A stretch of DNA of 64,000 bases from Geobacter sp. AOG2 (GTDB lineage Bacteria; Desulfobacterota; Desulfuromonadia; Geobacterales; Pseudopelobacteraceae). The DNA is taken from the NCBI RefSeq assembly GCF_019972295.1, contig NZ_BLJA01000001.1, forward strand, positions 342,049-406,048, read 5' to 3'. How positions within the stretch are numbered: the first letter of the stretch is position 1; each line of letters begins with the position of its first letter. Positions 1 through 9,528 of this stretch are shown piece after piece. Made by a program: the position numbers and the translations under genes. Below the pieces are notes generated by a model, which was not told where the DNA came from, made no database searches, and saw only the letters and a program-made list of their open reading frames with translations.

Positions 1-1252
1 CCAGCACGGTGGCCGGTTTTTCATCCTCGTGATGGGCCATAATGGCGTGTACGATTTTCGGGGATTCCCCATATTTTCTGGCCAGTTCCGCCCCGATTAC
101 TGCATGGGACCCCTCCACCTCGTGGTCCACCGCCTTGCCCAGGTCGTGCAACAGGCCGGCACGTTTGGCCTGCTTGACGTTGATCCCCAGTTCCGCCGCC
201 ATGATGCCGCACAGGAACGCCACTTCCAGCGAATGCTGGTACACATTCTGGGTGTAGGAGGTGCGGTATTTGAGGCGCCCGATCAGTTTGAGCACCTCGG
301 GATGGATGCCGTGGACCCCCAGGTCAAAAGCCGCCTGTTCGCCAGCCTCCTTGATGGAAAGCTCGACCTCTTCAGTGGACTTGGCCACTACCTCTTCGAT
401 GCGGCCGGGATGGATGCGCCCATCGCCGATCAACTTCTCCAGGGAAAGACGGGCTACCTCGCGACGAACCGGGTTGAAGCCGGACAGGATGACCGCTTCG
501 GGGGTGTCGTCAATGATCAGATCAATGCCGGTAGCCGCCTCCAGGGCGCGGATGTTGCGTCCCTCGCGCCCGATGATGCGGCCCTTCATCTCGTCCGAAG
601 GGAGTGGTACGACCGATACCGTTCGTTCGGTCACGTATTCGCCGGCATAACGCTGGATGGCGAGGGCCATGATCTCCTTGGCCTTCTTGTCGGCGGTCTC
701 GCGGGCTTCCTCTTCGATAATTTTGATGAGCTTGGCCGCATCATGCTTAGCCTCGCTCTCCATGGTGTTCATCAGTTCCTTTTTGGCCTCGCCGGCCGAC
801 ATGCCCGAGATCTGTTCAAGTTTGGCCATCTGGGCGCCAACGGCTTGTTTCAACTCCTCTTCACGTCCTGCAAGGGCCTGCTCCTTGGCGGAATGGACCT
901 GCTCCTTTTTCAGGATATCAAGCTCCTTCTGGTCAAAAAGGGCGACTTTCTTGTCCAGGTTTTCTTCCTTCTGAACCAGGCGTTTTTCGAGACTCTGGAG
1001 ATCCCGCTTCTTCTCCCGCATCTCGCGTTCATACTCTTCCTTGGCCTCAATGGCCGCGTTCTTGGATTTGAGCTCGGCCTCCTTGGTGATGGTTTCGGCC
1101 TCGCGCCGGGCATCATCGATGACCTTGGTCGCCAGTTCCTCTGCCTGCCTGACGATGGCGTCGGCATCCTTCTTACTGAACCTGCTACCGGCAAAATAGG
1201 CCCCGGCGGCCACCGCCAGGGTAATCACGACCATCCAGATACTCACTTCCAT
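1..1252 (-). CDS. rny: Ribonuclease Y, 3' end outside window
   Basis: Membrane-anchored endoribonuclease that starts mRNA decay. The reading frame was translated from the minus strand. It opens with a hydrophobic anchor ([20 protein letters not shown]), then a long charged coiled coil to about residue 200. A KH domain ([15 protein letters not shown]) follows, then an HD domain with HSLEVAF and [12 protein letters not shown]. About 417 codons are present; the family is usually near 520 residues, so the C-terminus runs off the left edge. The ATG at 1252 follows an AGGAGG ribosome site. It lies 73 bp downstream of the formyltetrahydrofolate cyclo-ligase gene on the same strand. Family assignment is firm. 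Confidence 0.95.
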   Translation of the reverse strand, partial: MEVSIWMVVITLAVAAGAYFAGSRFSKKDADAIVRQAEELATKVIDDARREAETITKEAELKSKNAAIEAKEEYEREMREKKRDLQSLEKRLVQKEENLDKKVALFDQKELDILKKEQVHSAKEQALAGREEELKQAVGAQMAKLEQISGMSAGEAKKELMNTMESEAKHDAAKLIKIIEEEARETADKKAKEIMALAIQRYAGEYVTERTVSVVPLPSDEMKGRIIGREGRNIRALEAATGIDLIIDDTPEAVILSGFNPVRREVARLSLEKLIGDGRIHPGRIEEVVAKSTEEVELSIKEAGEQAAFDLGVHGIHPEVLKLIGRLKYRTSYTQNVYQHSLEVAFLCGIMAAELGINVKQAKRAGLLHDLGKAVDHEVEGSHAVIGAELARKYGESPKIVHAIMAHHEDEKPATVL

Positions 1253-1325
1253 ATCAATAACCTCCTCTATCAGACCGTTGAAGCACTGCCGCGAGGTCAC
1301 GTCGTATTCCGTGTCCCCGTTTTTT

Positions 1326-1934
1326 TCAACCGCCTGTTTGTTGATCCGGGCCATCGAGGTGGCTCCGGTTACTTCCGCAACGGACAATTCTCCGATCGCT
1401 GACGATGATCTCCATTCGTATATCGTGCCCTTCGGCCGGGATATGCCCGTCGATCAGTTGAAAATCGTGGCACAACCCCACCAGGTGAGCCTTGCGGCCG
1501 GGATGCCGCAGGAAACGGTCGTAAAACCCCTTTCCGTAGCCGATACGGTGGCCGCTCGGATCGAAGGCCACCCCTGGTACCACGATCAGGTCGGCCTCGT
1601 CTGCATGGTGGTCGACGCCGGTGGGACAAGGTTCAAGAATGCCGAAGCACCCCTGTTCGAGGCTTGCCAGCCCCTCCACCTGGCGGAACACCATGTGCTC
1701 TCCGCAGACAGCCGGGTAAAGCACCCGCTTGCCGGCCCTGAAGGCGGCCGCCACGACCTCGGCGGTATCGGTCTCGTTGCGCGCCGGGGCATAGAGGGCG
1801 ATACACTCGGCCTGTTCGTACTCTTCAAGGCTGAGAAGGTTCTTCTGGGCCAGCATACTGGCGTAGCGCCAGTCGTCCTGGCTGAGCGCCAGACGCCGGG
1901 CCAACATCTGTTGCCGTAGGGATCGCTTGGGCAT
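1326..1934 (-). CDS. 5-formyltetrahydrofolate cyclo-ligase family protein
   Basis: Predicted to convert 5-formyl-THF to 5,10-methenyl-THF using ATP, a cytosolic folate salvage step. The 202-residue protein has the family's basic N-terminus ([11 protein letters not shown]) and the C-terminal signature [22 protein letters not shown]. An in-frame ATG at 1952 exists, but 1934 matches family starts and is preferred. The order zapA, non-coding gap, then this gene is the same as around ygfA in E. coli, where the gap encodes 6S RNA. Confidence 0.93.
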   Translation of the reverse strand: MPKRSLRQQMLARRLALSQDDWRYASMLAQKNLLSLEEYEQAECIALYAPARNETDTAEVVAAAFRAGKRVLYPAVCGEHMVFRQVEGLASLEQGCFGILEPCPTGVDHHADEADLIVVPGVAFDPSGHRIGYGKGFYDRFLRHPGRKAHLVGLCHDFQLIDGHIPAEGHDIRMEIIVSDRRIVRCGSNRSHLDGPDQQTGG

Positions 1935-2104
1935 ATCGTTGATTCCACGCAAAACTGATTCGTATGCAGACAGATAAAGAGTGCCCGGAGGGATAGCGTC
2001 CCGGGAAGGTCGATCAGGGAGGGTGAAAGGGGGGAATGGCTCGTGAGTGCCGCAGGATTGGATTGGGCGCCGGTTTTTCCTCGGGAGCGATTCCTTCCTT
2101 TCGT
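1930..2104 (-). ncRNA. Candidate 6S RNA (ssrS), by position and promoter
   Basis: The gap between zapA and the cyclo-ligase gene is where 6S RNA lies in many proteobacteria. A sigma-70-like promoter on the minus strand at 2111-2139 would start a transcript near 2104, and about 175 nt to the cyclo-ligase start is the right size for 6S. I could not demonstrate the diagnostic long hairpin with a central bubble by eye. The ends are therefore approximate and the call rests on synteny. Confidence 0.32.
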
Positions 2105-2110
2105 CGTTGA

Positions 2111-2139
2111 CTTATATTCTGCGGGTGTCAGGTTATCAG
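2111..2139 (-). promoter_or_regulatory. Sigma-70-like promoter in zapA-FCL gap
   Basis: Read on the minus strand, CTGATA at 2139-2134 (4/6 to the -35 consensus) and TATAAG at 2116-2111 (5/6 to the -10 consensus) are separated by 17 bp. Transcription would start near 2104, about 170 nt upstream of the cyclo-ligase start, leaving room for a small RNA. Confidence 0.45.
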
Positions 2140-2235
2140 CAGACGGGGAGCGATGTCGCCACGCCTGCCGGGACTGATATTGGTGCTGATGCGAATATAT
2201 GATCAAGTCTCCCTTACGAGACCTTGTACTTCTGG

Positions 2236-2395
2236 AAGGTTGTTGAAAAACAGCCATCTTAGCGCCTATCGGCGTCCCGATAAACGGGATGACTACGCTA
2301 TCGCTCCGTCACCGATAATTATGCTCACGCATAATTATACACCGCACGAAGGGTATTCTGCGGGTGCGACGATCTGACTATTTTTGAACAACCTT
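2236..2395. repeat. Palindromic intergenic element, copy 1
   Basis: First of eight related elements in the window. The ends are imperfect inverted repeats: AGGTTGTTGAAAAACAGCCA (R end, at left here) and AGGTTGTTCAAAAATAGTCA (L end, inverted at right). Between them lies an internal module of about 80 bp with nested palindromes (GATAATTATGCTCACGCATA type), shared with copy 3. The central GTAGCAGCGCTAC core of most copies is missing. This is the only copy whose L end, not R end, faces the nearest stop codon (zapA, 15 bp away). Confidence 0.85.
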
Positions 2396-2410
2396 AGTTT
2401 TGCAAGAGGT

Positions 2411-2683
2411 TCAGGCTTTTTCCAATTTTTCGATCAGCCGTTGCAACGAAACGTCGATGGATGTTGCCCGCTCCGAGGAGCGTCGCAGTTCCAGCAACTC
2501 CTCGCTGGTGTTAAGAAGCGCCAGCATGAGCACTAACTGCGCGTCGCCGCTTTTAAGGGCGCCGCCGATCTCCTGCAGTCTTGCATTGACAAACGATTCC
2601 ACCGCCTGAACCTGTTCGGTGGAGGCCGAACTCCTGACCGGGAACTCCCGGCCAAGCACCGTCACCAGATGAGTCGTCTTCAT
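2411..2683 (-). CDS. zapA: Cell division protein ZapA
   Basis: A 90-residue FtsZ-ring stabiliser. The N-terminal domain has the family pattern THLVTVLGREFPVRSSAS followed by VESFVNARLQEI, then a long alpha helix ending in RLIEKLEKA that forms the tetramerising coiled coil. It lies 102 bp downstream of a ZapB-like gene on the same strand and belongs to the ftsY-zapB-zapA group. Length is typical. Confidence 0.9.
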   Translation of the reverse strand: MKTTHLVTVLGREFPVRSSASTEQVQAVESFVNARLQEIGGALKSGDAQLVLMLALLNTSEELLELRRSSERATSIDVSLQRLIEKLEKA

Positions 2684-2785
2684 ATGGGTTCACGGGTGCC
2701 CGCTGCGCTTGCCGGTCTCCCGGCGCACCAGCCGGCTTTATCGTCAAAGGTTGCCGAGTATCGGCCCATCAGCCTTCCCGGCAAT

Positions 2786-2962
2786 TCAAATTCCTTCCAG
2801 CTTGCCGAGAATGGTATCGACGCGTGACTTGAGGCCTTCGCGCTCCGACCGGAGTCGCTGATTCTCTTCAGCCAGTTGTGTATTGTCGGCTTTCAGGTTC
2901 GAGTATTTATCGAGCAGATCATCGACCTTCTTTTCCAGTGCCGCAAACAGTTCCTGATCCAT
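2786..2962 (-). CDS. zapB: ZapB-like cell division coiled-coil protein
   Basis: A 58-residue protein that is almost entirely heptad coiled coil (LEKKVDDLLDKYSNLKADN and onward, ending in LGKLEGI), as expected for ZapB, a FtsZ-ring factor bridging ZapA and the chromosome. The ATG at 2962 has a GAAAGGAAA ribosome site. A longer in-frame reading to 3202 overlaps the end of ftsY and is rejected. Identification rests on size, coiled-coil pattern and its place beside zapA. Confidence 0.78.
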   Translation of the reverse strand: MDQELFAALEKKVDDLLDKYSNLKADNTQLAEENQRLRSEREGLKSRVDTILGKLEGI

Positions 2963-3080
2963 GGTGCAAGTTTCCTTTCGTGAGGGGTTACTATACGCAA
3001 CGGCCGCACCGAAGTCAAGCCCTAATTGCGTGAAATCTCGGGCTTCTCTGCCCCTTCGGCGTGGTTTGGCAGTAACTTTG

Positions 3081-4127
3081 TCAGGCTTGGAAGAGGGCAT
3101 CCGTGAACTCCTGCGGATTAAAGTCGCGCAGGTCGTCAATCGCCTCCCCAACCCCGATGTAGCGGACCGGCAGGCCGAATTCGTGGCTGACCGCCACCAC
3201 AATGCCGCCTTTGGCGGTACCGTCCAGCTTGGTCAGAGCGATGCCGGTAACGCCGGCAGCTTCCTTGAAAAGCCGCGCCTGGGAAATGGCATTCTGGCCG
3301 GTGGCCGCATCCAGCACCAACAGCGTCTCATGGGGGGCGCCGGGGATTTCGCGGCTGATGACGCGGTGAATCTTCTTCATCTCCTCCATCAGGTTGACCT
3401 TGGTATGCAGCCGGCCGGCCGTGTCGATGATCAGGATATCGACCTTCCGCGCCAGGGCGGCCTTGCAGGCGTCAAAGACCACCGCAGAAGGATCGGCTCC
3501 CTCCTGATGGCGGATAACATCAACGCCGGACCGTTCACCCCAGGCTTCTAGCTGCTCGGCAGCCGCGGCACGGAAGGTGTCTGCGGCCGCCAGGAGCACA
3601 CGCTTCCCGGAGCCTGTGAAGCGTGAGGCTAGTTTGCCGATAGTGGTGGTCTTGCCGACCCCGTTCACGCCGATCACCAGTAATACAAATGGGTGTCGGC
3701 CATCGATGTCGAGCACGCTGTGGTGGGCGTTCAGGCGCGCCAGGATATCTGCCTTGAGAGCCGCCCGTAGCGCCTCGCCGTCTTTCAGCTCGTTGCGCCC
3801 CAAGCGCTGTTCCAGTGCCCGGACCAACTCCACCGTGGTCTTGACGCCGATGTCAGACGTGATCAGGATTTCTTCCAACTCCTCCAGGGTGTCGGCATCG
3901 ATCTCCTTCTTCCCCATCACCAGGGCGTCGATACGCCCCACCAGTCCATCCTTGGTCTTTTTCAAGCTGCTCTTGAGGCGCGAGAAAAACCCGGAACCGC
4001 TATCCTGAAGCTCTTCAGCCTCGATGGGGGGAACTGCCGTCTCGACTTCATTCGTTTGCGATGGCCCGCTCCCGGTTATCTTGTCCACCAACCCCCGGAA
4101 AAACCCTTTTTGTTCCTGCTGCCCCAT
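3081..4127 (-). CDS. ftsY: Signal recognition particle receptor FtsY
   Basis: SRP receptor GTPase that docks ribosome-SRP complexes at the inner membrane. The 348 residues comprise an acidic N-terminal region (residues 1-60), a helical N domain, and the NG GTPase domain. The latter has P-loop [15 protein letters not shown], then [31 protein letters not shown] and the C-terminal [14 protein letters not shown]. Its ATG overlaps the stop of the upstream roadblock gene by one base, so the two are probably translationally coupled. Confidence 0.97.
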   Translation of the reverse strand: MGQQEQKGFFRGLVDKITGSGPSQTNEVETAVPPIEAEELQDSGSGFFSRLKSSLKKTKDGLVGRIDALVMGKKEIDADTLEELEEILITSDIGVKTTVELVRALEQRLGRNELKDGEALRAALKADILARLNAHHSVLDIDGRHPFVLLVIGVNGVGKTTTIGKLASRFTGSGKRVLLAAADTFRAAAAEQLEAWGERSGVDVIRHQEGADPSAVVFDACKAALARKVDILIIDTAGRLHTKVNLMEEMKKIHRVISREIPGAPHETLLVLDAATGQNAISQARLFKEAAGVTGIALTKLDGTAKGGIVVAVSHEFGLPVRYIGVGEAIDDLRDFNPQEFTDALFQA

Positions 4128-4483
4128 CAGATCTCCTTTTTGAGCCGCGCAACGGCGGCGCGAAAATGATGCAATGCCAGGGCCGCCGGGCAGGCGCGGC
4201 CGACAGCAACCACCAGAGAATAGTCGTCGTCGATGCAGCCGATGATCAGGTGTCGTTCACTGGCGGTCACTACCACATCCTCGATTGCCCCCACCTGTTC
4301 GCTCCCCTGCATCTCTTTCAGCCGGGCCAGGATGATCCCTTTGTGGGCAGCGATAAAGCGCATCTCATAGGGGTCGCAATGGCACCACTCCTGTACCGCC
4401 TCCCCCTCCCAGTCCACCAGGATTGCCCCCACTGTCTGGGGGATCACCTCCACCAGCGTTTTCAAAATACTCTGAAACGGCAT
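4127..4483 (-). CDS. Roadblock/LC7 domain protein
   Basis: A 118-residue protein with the alpha-beta roadblock/LC7 (MglB-like) pattern: ILKTLVEVIPQTVGAILVDWEGEAVQ at the N-terminus and a central strand set DVVVTASERHLIIGCI. Such proteins often regulate small Ras-like GTPases, but no GTPase of that kind is adjacent. It lies between smc and ftsY on the same strand. The start at 4483 has GAGG at suitable spacing; in-frame ATGs at 4489 and 4513 are alternatives. The function here is unknown. Confidence 0.75.
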   Translation of the reverse strand: MPFQSILKTLVEVIPQTVGAILVDWEGEAVQEWCHCDPYEMRFIAAHKGIILARLKEMQGSEQVGAIEDVVVTASERHLIIGCIDDDYSLVVAVGRACPAALALHHFRAAVARLKKEI

Positions 4484-4605
4484 GGTCATAACCTCACGAC
4501 AATATGCAATCACCCGAAGCGGGCATAAAAACAGATATCACACCGTCTTGCAATACTCTGGCACAGCCTTTGGCCCCAACGTCGCGCTTCTCCGTCGAAA
4601 CGATT

Positions 4606-7600
4606 TCAGTGCAGTCTCACCGACACGATCCGAGAAGCTCCCGGCTCTTCCATGGTTATGCCGTAGAGGGTGTCGGCCACCTGCATGGTGGCCTTGTTGT
4701 GGGTGATAATAATGAACTGGGAAACGGCACTCATCTCCCGTACCATGTCGTTGAAGCGGCCTATATTGGCATCGTCCAAGGGGGCATCCACCTCATCCAG
4801 CAAGCAGAACGGCGTCGGTTTGATCAGGAAAATGGAGAATATCAGCGCCACTGCCGTCAATGCCTTTTCGCCGCCCGAGAGCAGGGTCACATTCTGGAGC
4901 TTCTTACCCGGCGGCTGTACGATGATATCGATGCCGGTCTCCAACAGGTCTTCCTCGTTGGTCAGGCGCAGTTCGGCTCGACCGCCGCAGAACAGGCGCG
5001 GAAAGACCTCCTGAAATGTGGCATTAACCTGGTTGTAGGTCTCCAGGAAGCGCTGCCGGGTGGTGCGGTTGATCCGCTGAATGGCCTGCTGGAGGCTGCG
5101 TAACGATTCTTCCAAATCGTTTTTCTGGGAGGAAAGGAAGTTGAAGCGCTCTTCCATGCCAGCGCACTCCTCAATGGCCAGAAGGTTTACCTCGCCCATG
5201 TCGTCCAGGAGACGTTGCAGTTCCACCTGCCGTGCCCGGCGGGCTACCTCGTCGAACGTCGCAGTTTCCAGTCGCGCGAGGGCCTCGGCCATGGTGATGC
5301 GATTATTATCCTGCACAGAACGTTCCAAATGTTCGGTTTTCAGGCTCAATGTGGAAAAACGCAGATTAAGGTCCGCCTGGAGCTGACGAACCGAGTCGCT
5401 CTCCTCCCGGGCCTTCTTGGTTCGGGCCTCGGCCTCTGCCAGGGCGCCGCCCGCCTCCTCGCAGGCCGACCGCGCGCTGGCCAGCAGGCTCTCGGCTTCG
5501 GCCTGGCGGCGGACAAGCGCCTCCAGGCGTTCCGATTCCGCAGCTATGGCGGCCAGCAAGCGCTGCCGTTCGCCGCCGCCCGTTTCCAACTCCTGCCGGT
5601 CGGCGGCCAGGCGCCGCGTAAGCTCGTCCACTTGTCGCTCCAGGTCGGCGATGTCGCGGAGGTAAGCCTCATGCTGTTCCTTGAGGGTTGCAGTCTGTAC
5701 CCGGATGGCGGTGACCCGCTCACGGGCTCCCGCCGTCTTTTCCCGCTGCGCCTCCAACTCCTCCTTCAGTCGGCCGACCTCCTGCTCAAGCTCGCGGGAA
5801 ACACTATCGGTCTCACCCAAGCGTTCGTGGGATTGTTGCAGCTCGGCCTCCAACCCTTGCCGCTCCTCGTCCAGGGTGGCGGTTTCCATGGCTTGCAGGG
5901 CCAAGCGCTCCTCGATCCGTGCGATCTCGGCGGCCGCCAGTTGGTGGTCCTTGGTCAGGCCGGTCCGCTTCAACTCGGCTTGGTGCGCCTGGCTCCCGGC
6001 AATCTTCAAGCCCTCGGCCACCTCCTGGGCGTGGCGGCGGAGTTCGTCCCGCTCGTTGGCCAGGGAAGCGGTTTCCCGCTCCAACGTCGTCACAATTTCT
6101 TCCAACCCTTTGATTTCACGCTTTTTATGGATGATGCCTTGTTGGACCTGCTCGGCGGAGCCGCCGGTGACAATCCCGCCCAATGCCGCCATATCACCAT
6201 CCCGAGTGACAAAAATAAGCTCTGGGTGCTGCCGGGCAAGGCGAATAGCGTCGGCGATCCCATCCACCAGCAGGGCATTGGCCAGCATGAATCGGATCAG
6301 GCCACCGAACGGCCCATTGACCGCGACCAGACCGGACAGTGCCGTGGCTCCTGTTACTGTGGGGGCGGGTTTGGCAGCCTGTTCCAGGGGGAGGGCGATG
6401 CTGGCCCGGCCTCCATTATTTCCCTTGAGAAACCCAAGGGCCGTCAGAGCACTGTCATCATCCATACAGAGTATACACTGGAGCCGGTCCGCCAGCACCG
6501 CCTCCACGGCGGCCTCAAGCTCGGGAGGAGCATCGACGGCATCGGCCACGACCCCGCTGAAGCGGGAGCGCAACCCTTCTTCCTTCATAAGCTTGCGTAC
6601 TCCCTGCCCGTAACCGGCAAACTGGGCCTCCAACTCCCGCAGGGAGTGGAGCCGGGACGAGGTACGGCTCAGGTCGTCCCTCCGGGTCTGCCAGCTCTTT
6701 TCCACCTCGGGCAGGCGCTGCCTTAGTTCCGCCTCGCGTCCGCGCAGGTTGTTCAACTCCACCTGGAACTGCTCCTGCTCCTGGTGCGCCTCGGCTATCT
6801 GGGTTGTCAACGCTCCGGCGCGCTGTCCGGTCAGCTCCAATCGTTCCCTGAGTTGTAGCTCTTCGCGGCGGTGGCGCTCGAACCGTTCAGCCAGGCCGGA
6901 TAGGCGCTTTTGGGCCGTTTCGTGCCGAAACTTGTACTGGGATGACTCGGCCAGGGCCGCAAAAAGCTCCTTGCGCCGCGCCTCCTGCCTGCGGCCGAGT
7001 TCTTCTTCGGCCTGCTGGTGCCCGGCCAGTTCTTCCTCGGCCCGCTGCAGCTCCGCCTGCATGGCAGCGGTATCGGTGGTGGAACTGTCCCGGCGCAGTT
7101 GCAGCAACCCTCGGCGCTCCGAACACTCGGCCAGACGCTTTTCCCGCTCTCCGGCTTCGCCTCCCAGGCGCTCAAGCCGCCCCTCCAGCGCGGTAAATTC
7201 CTTACGCTGAAAGCTCAGGCCGTTCTCGGCCGCGTTGAACTCGCTCCTGACCCGGAAGATGTCTTCCTGGGTTACAGCCAATCGCTTTTCAGCCTCCAGC
7301 AAACGGAGCCGGGCCTCCTCCGCCTGGGACTCTCCCAGGGCCGCCCCGGCGAACACCACACGGATGCGCTCGTTGAGCGCCGCCAGTTCCCGTTCCGCAT
7401 CTCCCCGTTGGGTCTGGGCATCGCGGTAGTCGCGGGCTACGAACAATAGTTCGATCTCCCGGAGTTCGTCCCGGTATTCGCGAAAATTCTCGGCCTTTTT
7501 CGCCTGGCGCTGCAACGAGGCCAACTGTCGCCGAATTTCCCCCAACACGTCGTTCAGGCGGGAGAGGTTCTGACGGGTCCCCTCGATTTTCTTCAAAGCC

Positions 7601-8136
7601 ATCTGCTTGCGTGACTTGAACTTGGTGACCCCGGCTGCCTCCTCGATCAGGAAGCGTCGCTCCTCCGGCCGGGAGTGCAGAATCATGCCAATCTTGCCCT
7701 GTTCGATGATCGAATAGGCGCGGGTGCCGACGCCGGTATCCATGAACAGCTCGGTGATGTCCATCAGGCGGCAGGGGGTCTTGTTGATCAGGTATTCGCT
7801 CTCGCCGTCTCGGTAGAGTCGGCGGGTAAGCTGAATTTCGGCATATTCCAGATACTTGGCCGGCGCCCGGCCGTCCTCGGTGGAGAAGACCAGCGAAACC
7901 TCGGCTACCCCCAACTGCTTGCGGGTTTCGCTGCCGGCAAAGATCACGTCTTCCATGGCTTTGCCGCGCAAGTTCTTGGCCGACTGCTCTCCCATGCACC
8001 AGCGGATTGCGTCCACTATGTTGGACTTGCCGCAGCCGTTGGGGCCGACCACGCCGGTTACCGCCTGCTGGAAATCCAGCACCACCTTGTCGGCAAAGGA
8101 TTTAAAGCCTGATATTTCGAGACGTTTGATTTTCAT
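4606..8136 (-). CDS. smc: Chromosome segregation ATPase SMC
   Basis: Condensin subunit that organises and separates chromosomes. The 1176-residue length is standard. The N-terminal head has Walker A GPNGCGKSNIVDAIRW and QGKIGMILHSRPEERR. Two coiled-coil arms flank a hinge at about residues 510-650. The C-terminal head carries the signature LLSGGEKALTAVALIF and Walker B FCLLDEVDAPLDDAN. It is the first gene of the smc-roadblock-ftsY-zapB-zapA run. No scpA or scpB is in the window. Confidence 0.97.
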   Translation of the reverse strand: MKIKRLEISGFKSFADKVVLDFQQAVTGVVGPNGCGKSNIVDAIRWCMGEQSAKNLRGKAMEDVIFAGSETRKQLGVAEVSLVFSTEDGRAPAKYLEYAEIQLTRRLYRDGESEYLINKTPCRLMDITELFMDTGVGTRAYSIIEQGKIGMILHSRPEERRFLIEEAAGVTKFKSRKQMALKKIEGTRQNLSRLNDVLGEIRRQLASLQRQAKKAENFREYRDELREIELLFVARDYRDAQTQRGDAERELAALNERIRVVFAGAALGESQAEEARLRLLEAEKRLAVTQEDIFRVRSEFNAAENGLSFQRKEFTALEGRLERLGGEAGEREKRLAECSERRGLLQLRRDSSTTDTAAMQAELQRAEEELAGHQQAEEELGRRQEARRKELFAALAESSQYKFRHETAQKRLSGLAERFERHRREELQLRERLELTGQRAGALTTQIAEAHQEQEQFQVELNNLRGREAELRQRLPEVEKSWQTRRDDLSRTSSRLHSLRELEAQFAGYGQGVRKLMKEEGLRSRFSGVVADAVDAPPELEAAVEAVLADRLQCILCMDDDSALTALGFLKGNNGGRASIALPLEQAAKPAPTVTGATALSGLVAVNGPFGGLIRFMLANALLVDGIADAIRLARQHPELIFVTRDGDMAALGGIVTGGSAEQVQQGIIHKKREIKGLEEIVTTLERETASLANERDELRRHAQEVAEGLKIAGSQAHQAELKRTGLTKDHQLAAAEIARIEERLALQAMETATLDEERQGLEAELQQSHERLGETDSVSRELEQEVGRLKEELEAQREKTAGARERVTAIRVQTATLKEQHEAYLRDIADLERQVDELTRRLAADRQELETGGGERQRLLAAIAAESERLEALVRRQAEAESLLASARSACEEAGGALAEAEARTKKAREESDSVRQLQADLNLRFSTLSLKTEHLERSVQDNNRITMAEALARLETATFDEVARRARQVELQRLLDDMGEVNLLAIEECAGMEERFNFLSSQKNDLEESLRSLQQAIQRINRTTRQRFLETYNQVNATFQEVFPRLFCGGRAELRLTNEEDLLETGIDIIVQPPGKKLQNVTLLSGGEKALTAVALIFSIFLIKPTPFCLLDEVDAPLDDANIGRFNDMVREMSAVSQFIIITHNKATMQVADTLYGITMEEPGASRIVSVRLH

Positions 8137-8246
8137 GGGGTGGTTACTTTATCAGAGGGGGGGAAACTATGTCCAGCGGGATGTTTTGGGAAAATCTTGA
8201 TGATAAACAAAAATAAGCGGGGGGGCAAGAGTACCACGGTTTTGAC

Positions 8247-9452
8247 TTAGTGGGGCACTACAACCGGATTTTCATTCCTGTTGTATTCAGGTATCTCGGA
8301 ATTTTTTCTGATGCCTGTTTCGAACATATCTTGGATCTGGTTCTTGGGATGCTTGACCGCATATGCAGAAAAATAGAAATAAAGTATGCTGATAATGCCA
8401 ATAAAAAACAGTCCGAGAGCGACCTGTTGAATAATTTTTTTCCTGCTGATCCGGGCAGAATTGTCTGTTTCGTTGTCGGCATCGACGCTGCCGGCATAGG
8501 CATAATGTTTGTCAGGTATGGCCAGAGGATCGATATTCAGGGGTTCGACATCGGCAAATCCTTTAAATTGCCGTATCCGGCGTATCTGTACGTTGCTGAC
8601 GTGGCTGTTGATGGCGAAACGGGCGCGCTCATCGATAAATACGAACTGCATGCCGGTATTGAAGCAATTCCCGTCATCACCGGCGGTATCGTTGTGATCG
8701 GAAAATACGACGCGTGCAACGATATCCACGATATACGACAAGGAAGGCACAAAAATCTCCAGCAGGAGAAGTTCATCCGTCTCGAACCCCTGATTGGTGA
8801 GGATCTTCAGGCCGCCGCCGCTGATGTTAATGGCGACCGAGGTGACGGAACTCCACGATTCATAATAGGGATTGTCTTCCGGTTCCTCCCGGCCGCCGTC
8901 ATTGGAGAAGGACCCGTTCTGCCCAACGGAGGAGGCCCCTTCCATGAGCATTTGCTCCCTGGCACGTTCCTCGGCCCGGAGCCTTTCGCGCCTGGCTTCC
9001 AACCGTCTCAGCTCCCTGATGCGCTCCTCTTCCCGGCGTTGCTTTCGTCGCTCCTCCCATTGCTGCTTAACATTGGCGGGATTCTGATCGTGCAACGCAT
9101 AAAATTTTATGGGAAGAAAGGCATCTATCCGATAAAATTCCCGCAATTCGTCGTAGACGATCTCACCGGTAAGACGCAGCAACAGGTCCTGTTCATATCC
9201 CTTGCTGACGATAAAGGCGCTGCAGGAGTGTGCTTGCCCATCGCTCTCGCTTCGTATGGTGAGAAGTTGCCCAACGCGCAGGTTGACACCGGCCGGCAGC
9301 ATGTCGCGGGAGAGTTGCAGCGAGACTAGGTCTTCATCTATTTCATTAATTCTGGCCCAGTCGCGGAAGACCTTGGTGTTCGGCAGGGGGATGCCGACCT
9401 CAACCTTCATGCCGGTAAAATAGCGGCTTGTGTAGTGTCCTGCGTCACTCAT
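8247..9452 (-). CDS. PilZ-domain protein split by a coiled-coil insert, C-terminal TM
   Basis: A 401-residue protein. Residues 15-100 resemble a YcgR/PilZN-like beta domain. The PilZ c-di-GMP motif RxxxR is at R104-R108 (REFYR), and the second motif [D/N]xSxxG is at N209-G214 (NISGGG). Between them, residues 125-195 form a very charged Arg/Glu-rich helix, so the PilZ domain appears interrupted. One membrane helix is near residues 341-363 (VALGLFFIGIISILYFYFSA), which leaves a short tail outside. This suggests a membrane-tethered c-di-GMP receptor. The partner and output are unknown. Confidence 0.72.
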   Translation of the reverse strand: MSDAGHYTSRYFTGMKVEVGIPLPNTKVFRDWARINEIDEDLVSLQLSRDMLPAGVNLRVGQLLTIRSESDGQAHSCSAFIVSKGYEQDLLLRLTGEIVYDELREFYRIDAFLPIKFYALHDQNPANVKQQWEERRKQRREEERIRELRRLEARRERLRAEERAREQMLMEGASSVGQNGSFSNDGGREEPEDNPYYESWSSVTSVAINISGGGLKILTNQGFETDELLLLEIFVPSLSYIVDIVARVVFSDHNDTAGDDGNCFNTGMQFVFIDERARFAINSHVSNVQIRRIRQFKGFADVEPLNIDPLAIPDKHYAYAGSVDADNETDNSARISRKKIIQQVALGLFFIGIISILYFYFSAYAVKHPKNQIQDMFETGIRKNSEIPEYNRNENPVVVPH

Positions 9453-9528
9453 GTTTCAGCTCACCATAATGGGATACCAGAGGCGGTGATGCCAGCATCC
9501 ACATGCCAGCTTCACCGACCGTGGGGCA

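Noticed and set aside
29-1402. A 457-codon plus-strand frame opposite rny
   Set aside because: It is the antisense shadow of a clear RNase Y frame with KH and HD motifs; GC-rich codon bias keeps the opposite strand open.
5215-6726. A 503-codon plus-strand frame inside smc
   Set aside because: Antisense to the SMC coiled coil and hinge; it has no domain, no ribosome site, and Gln/Gly-rich composition typical of reversed coiled-coil codons.
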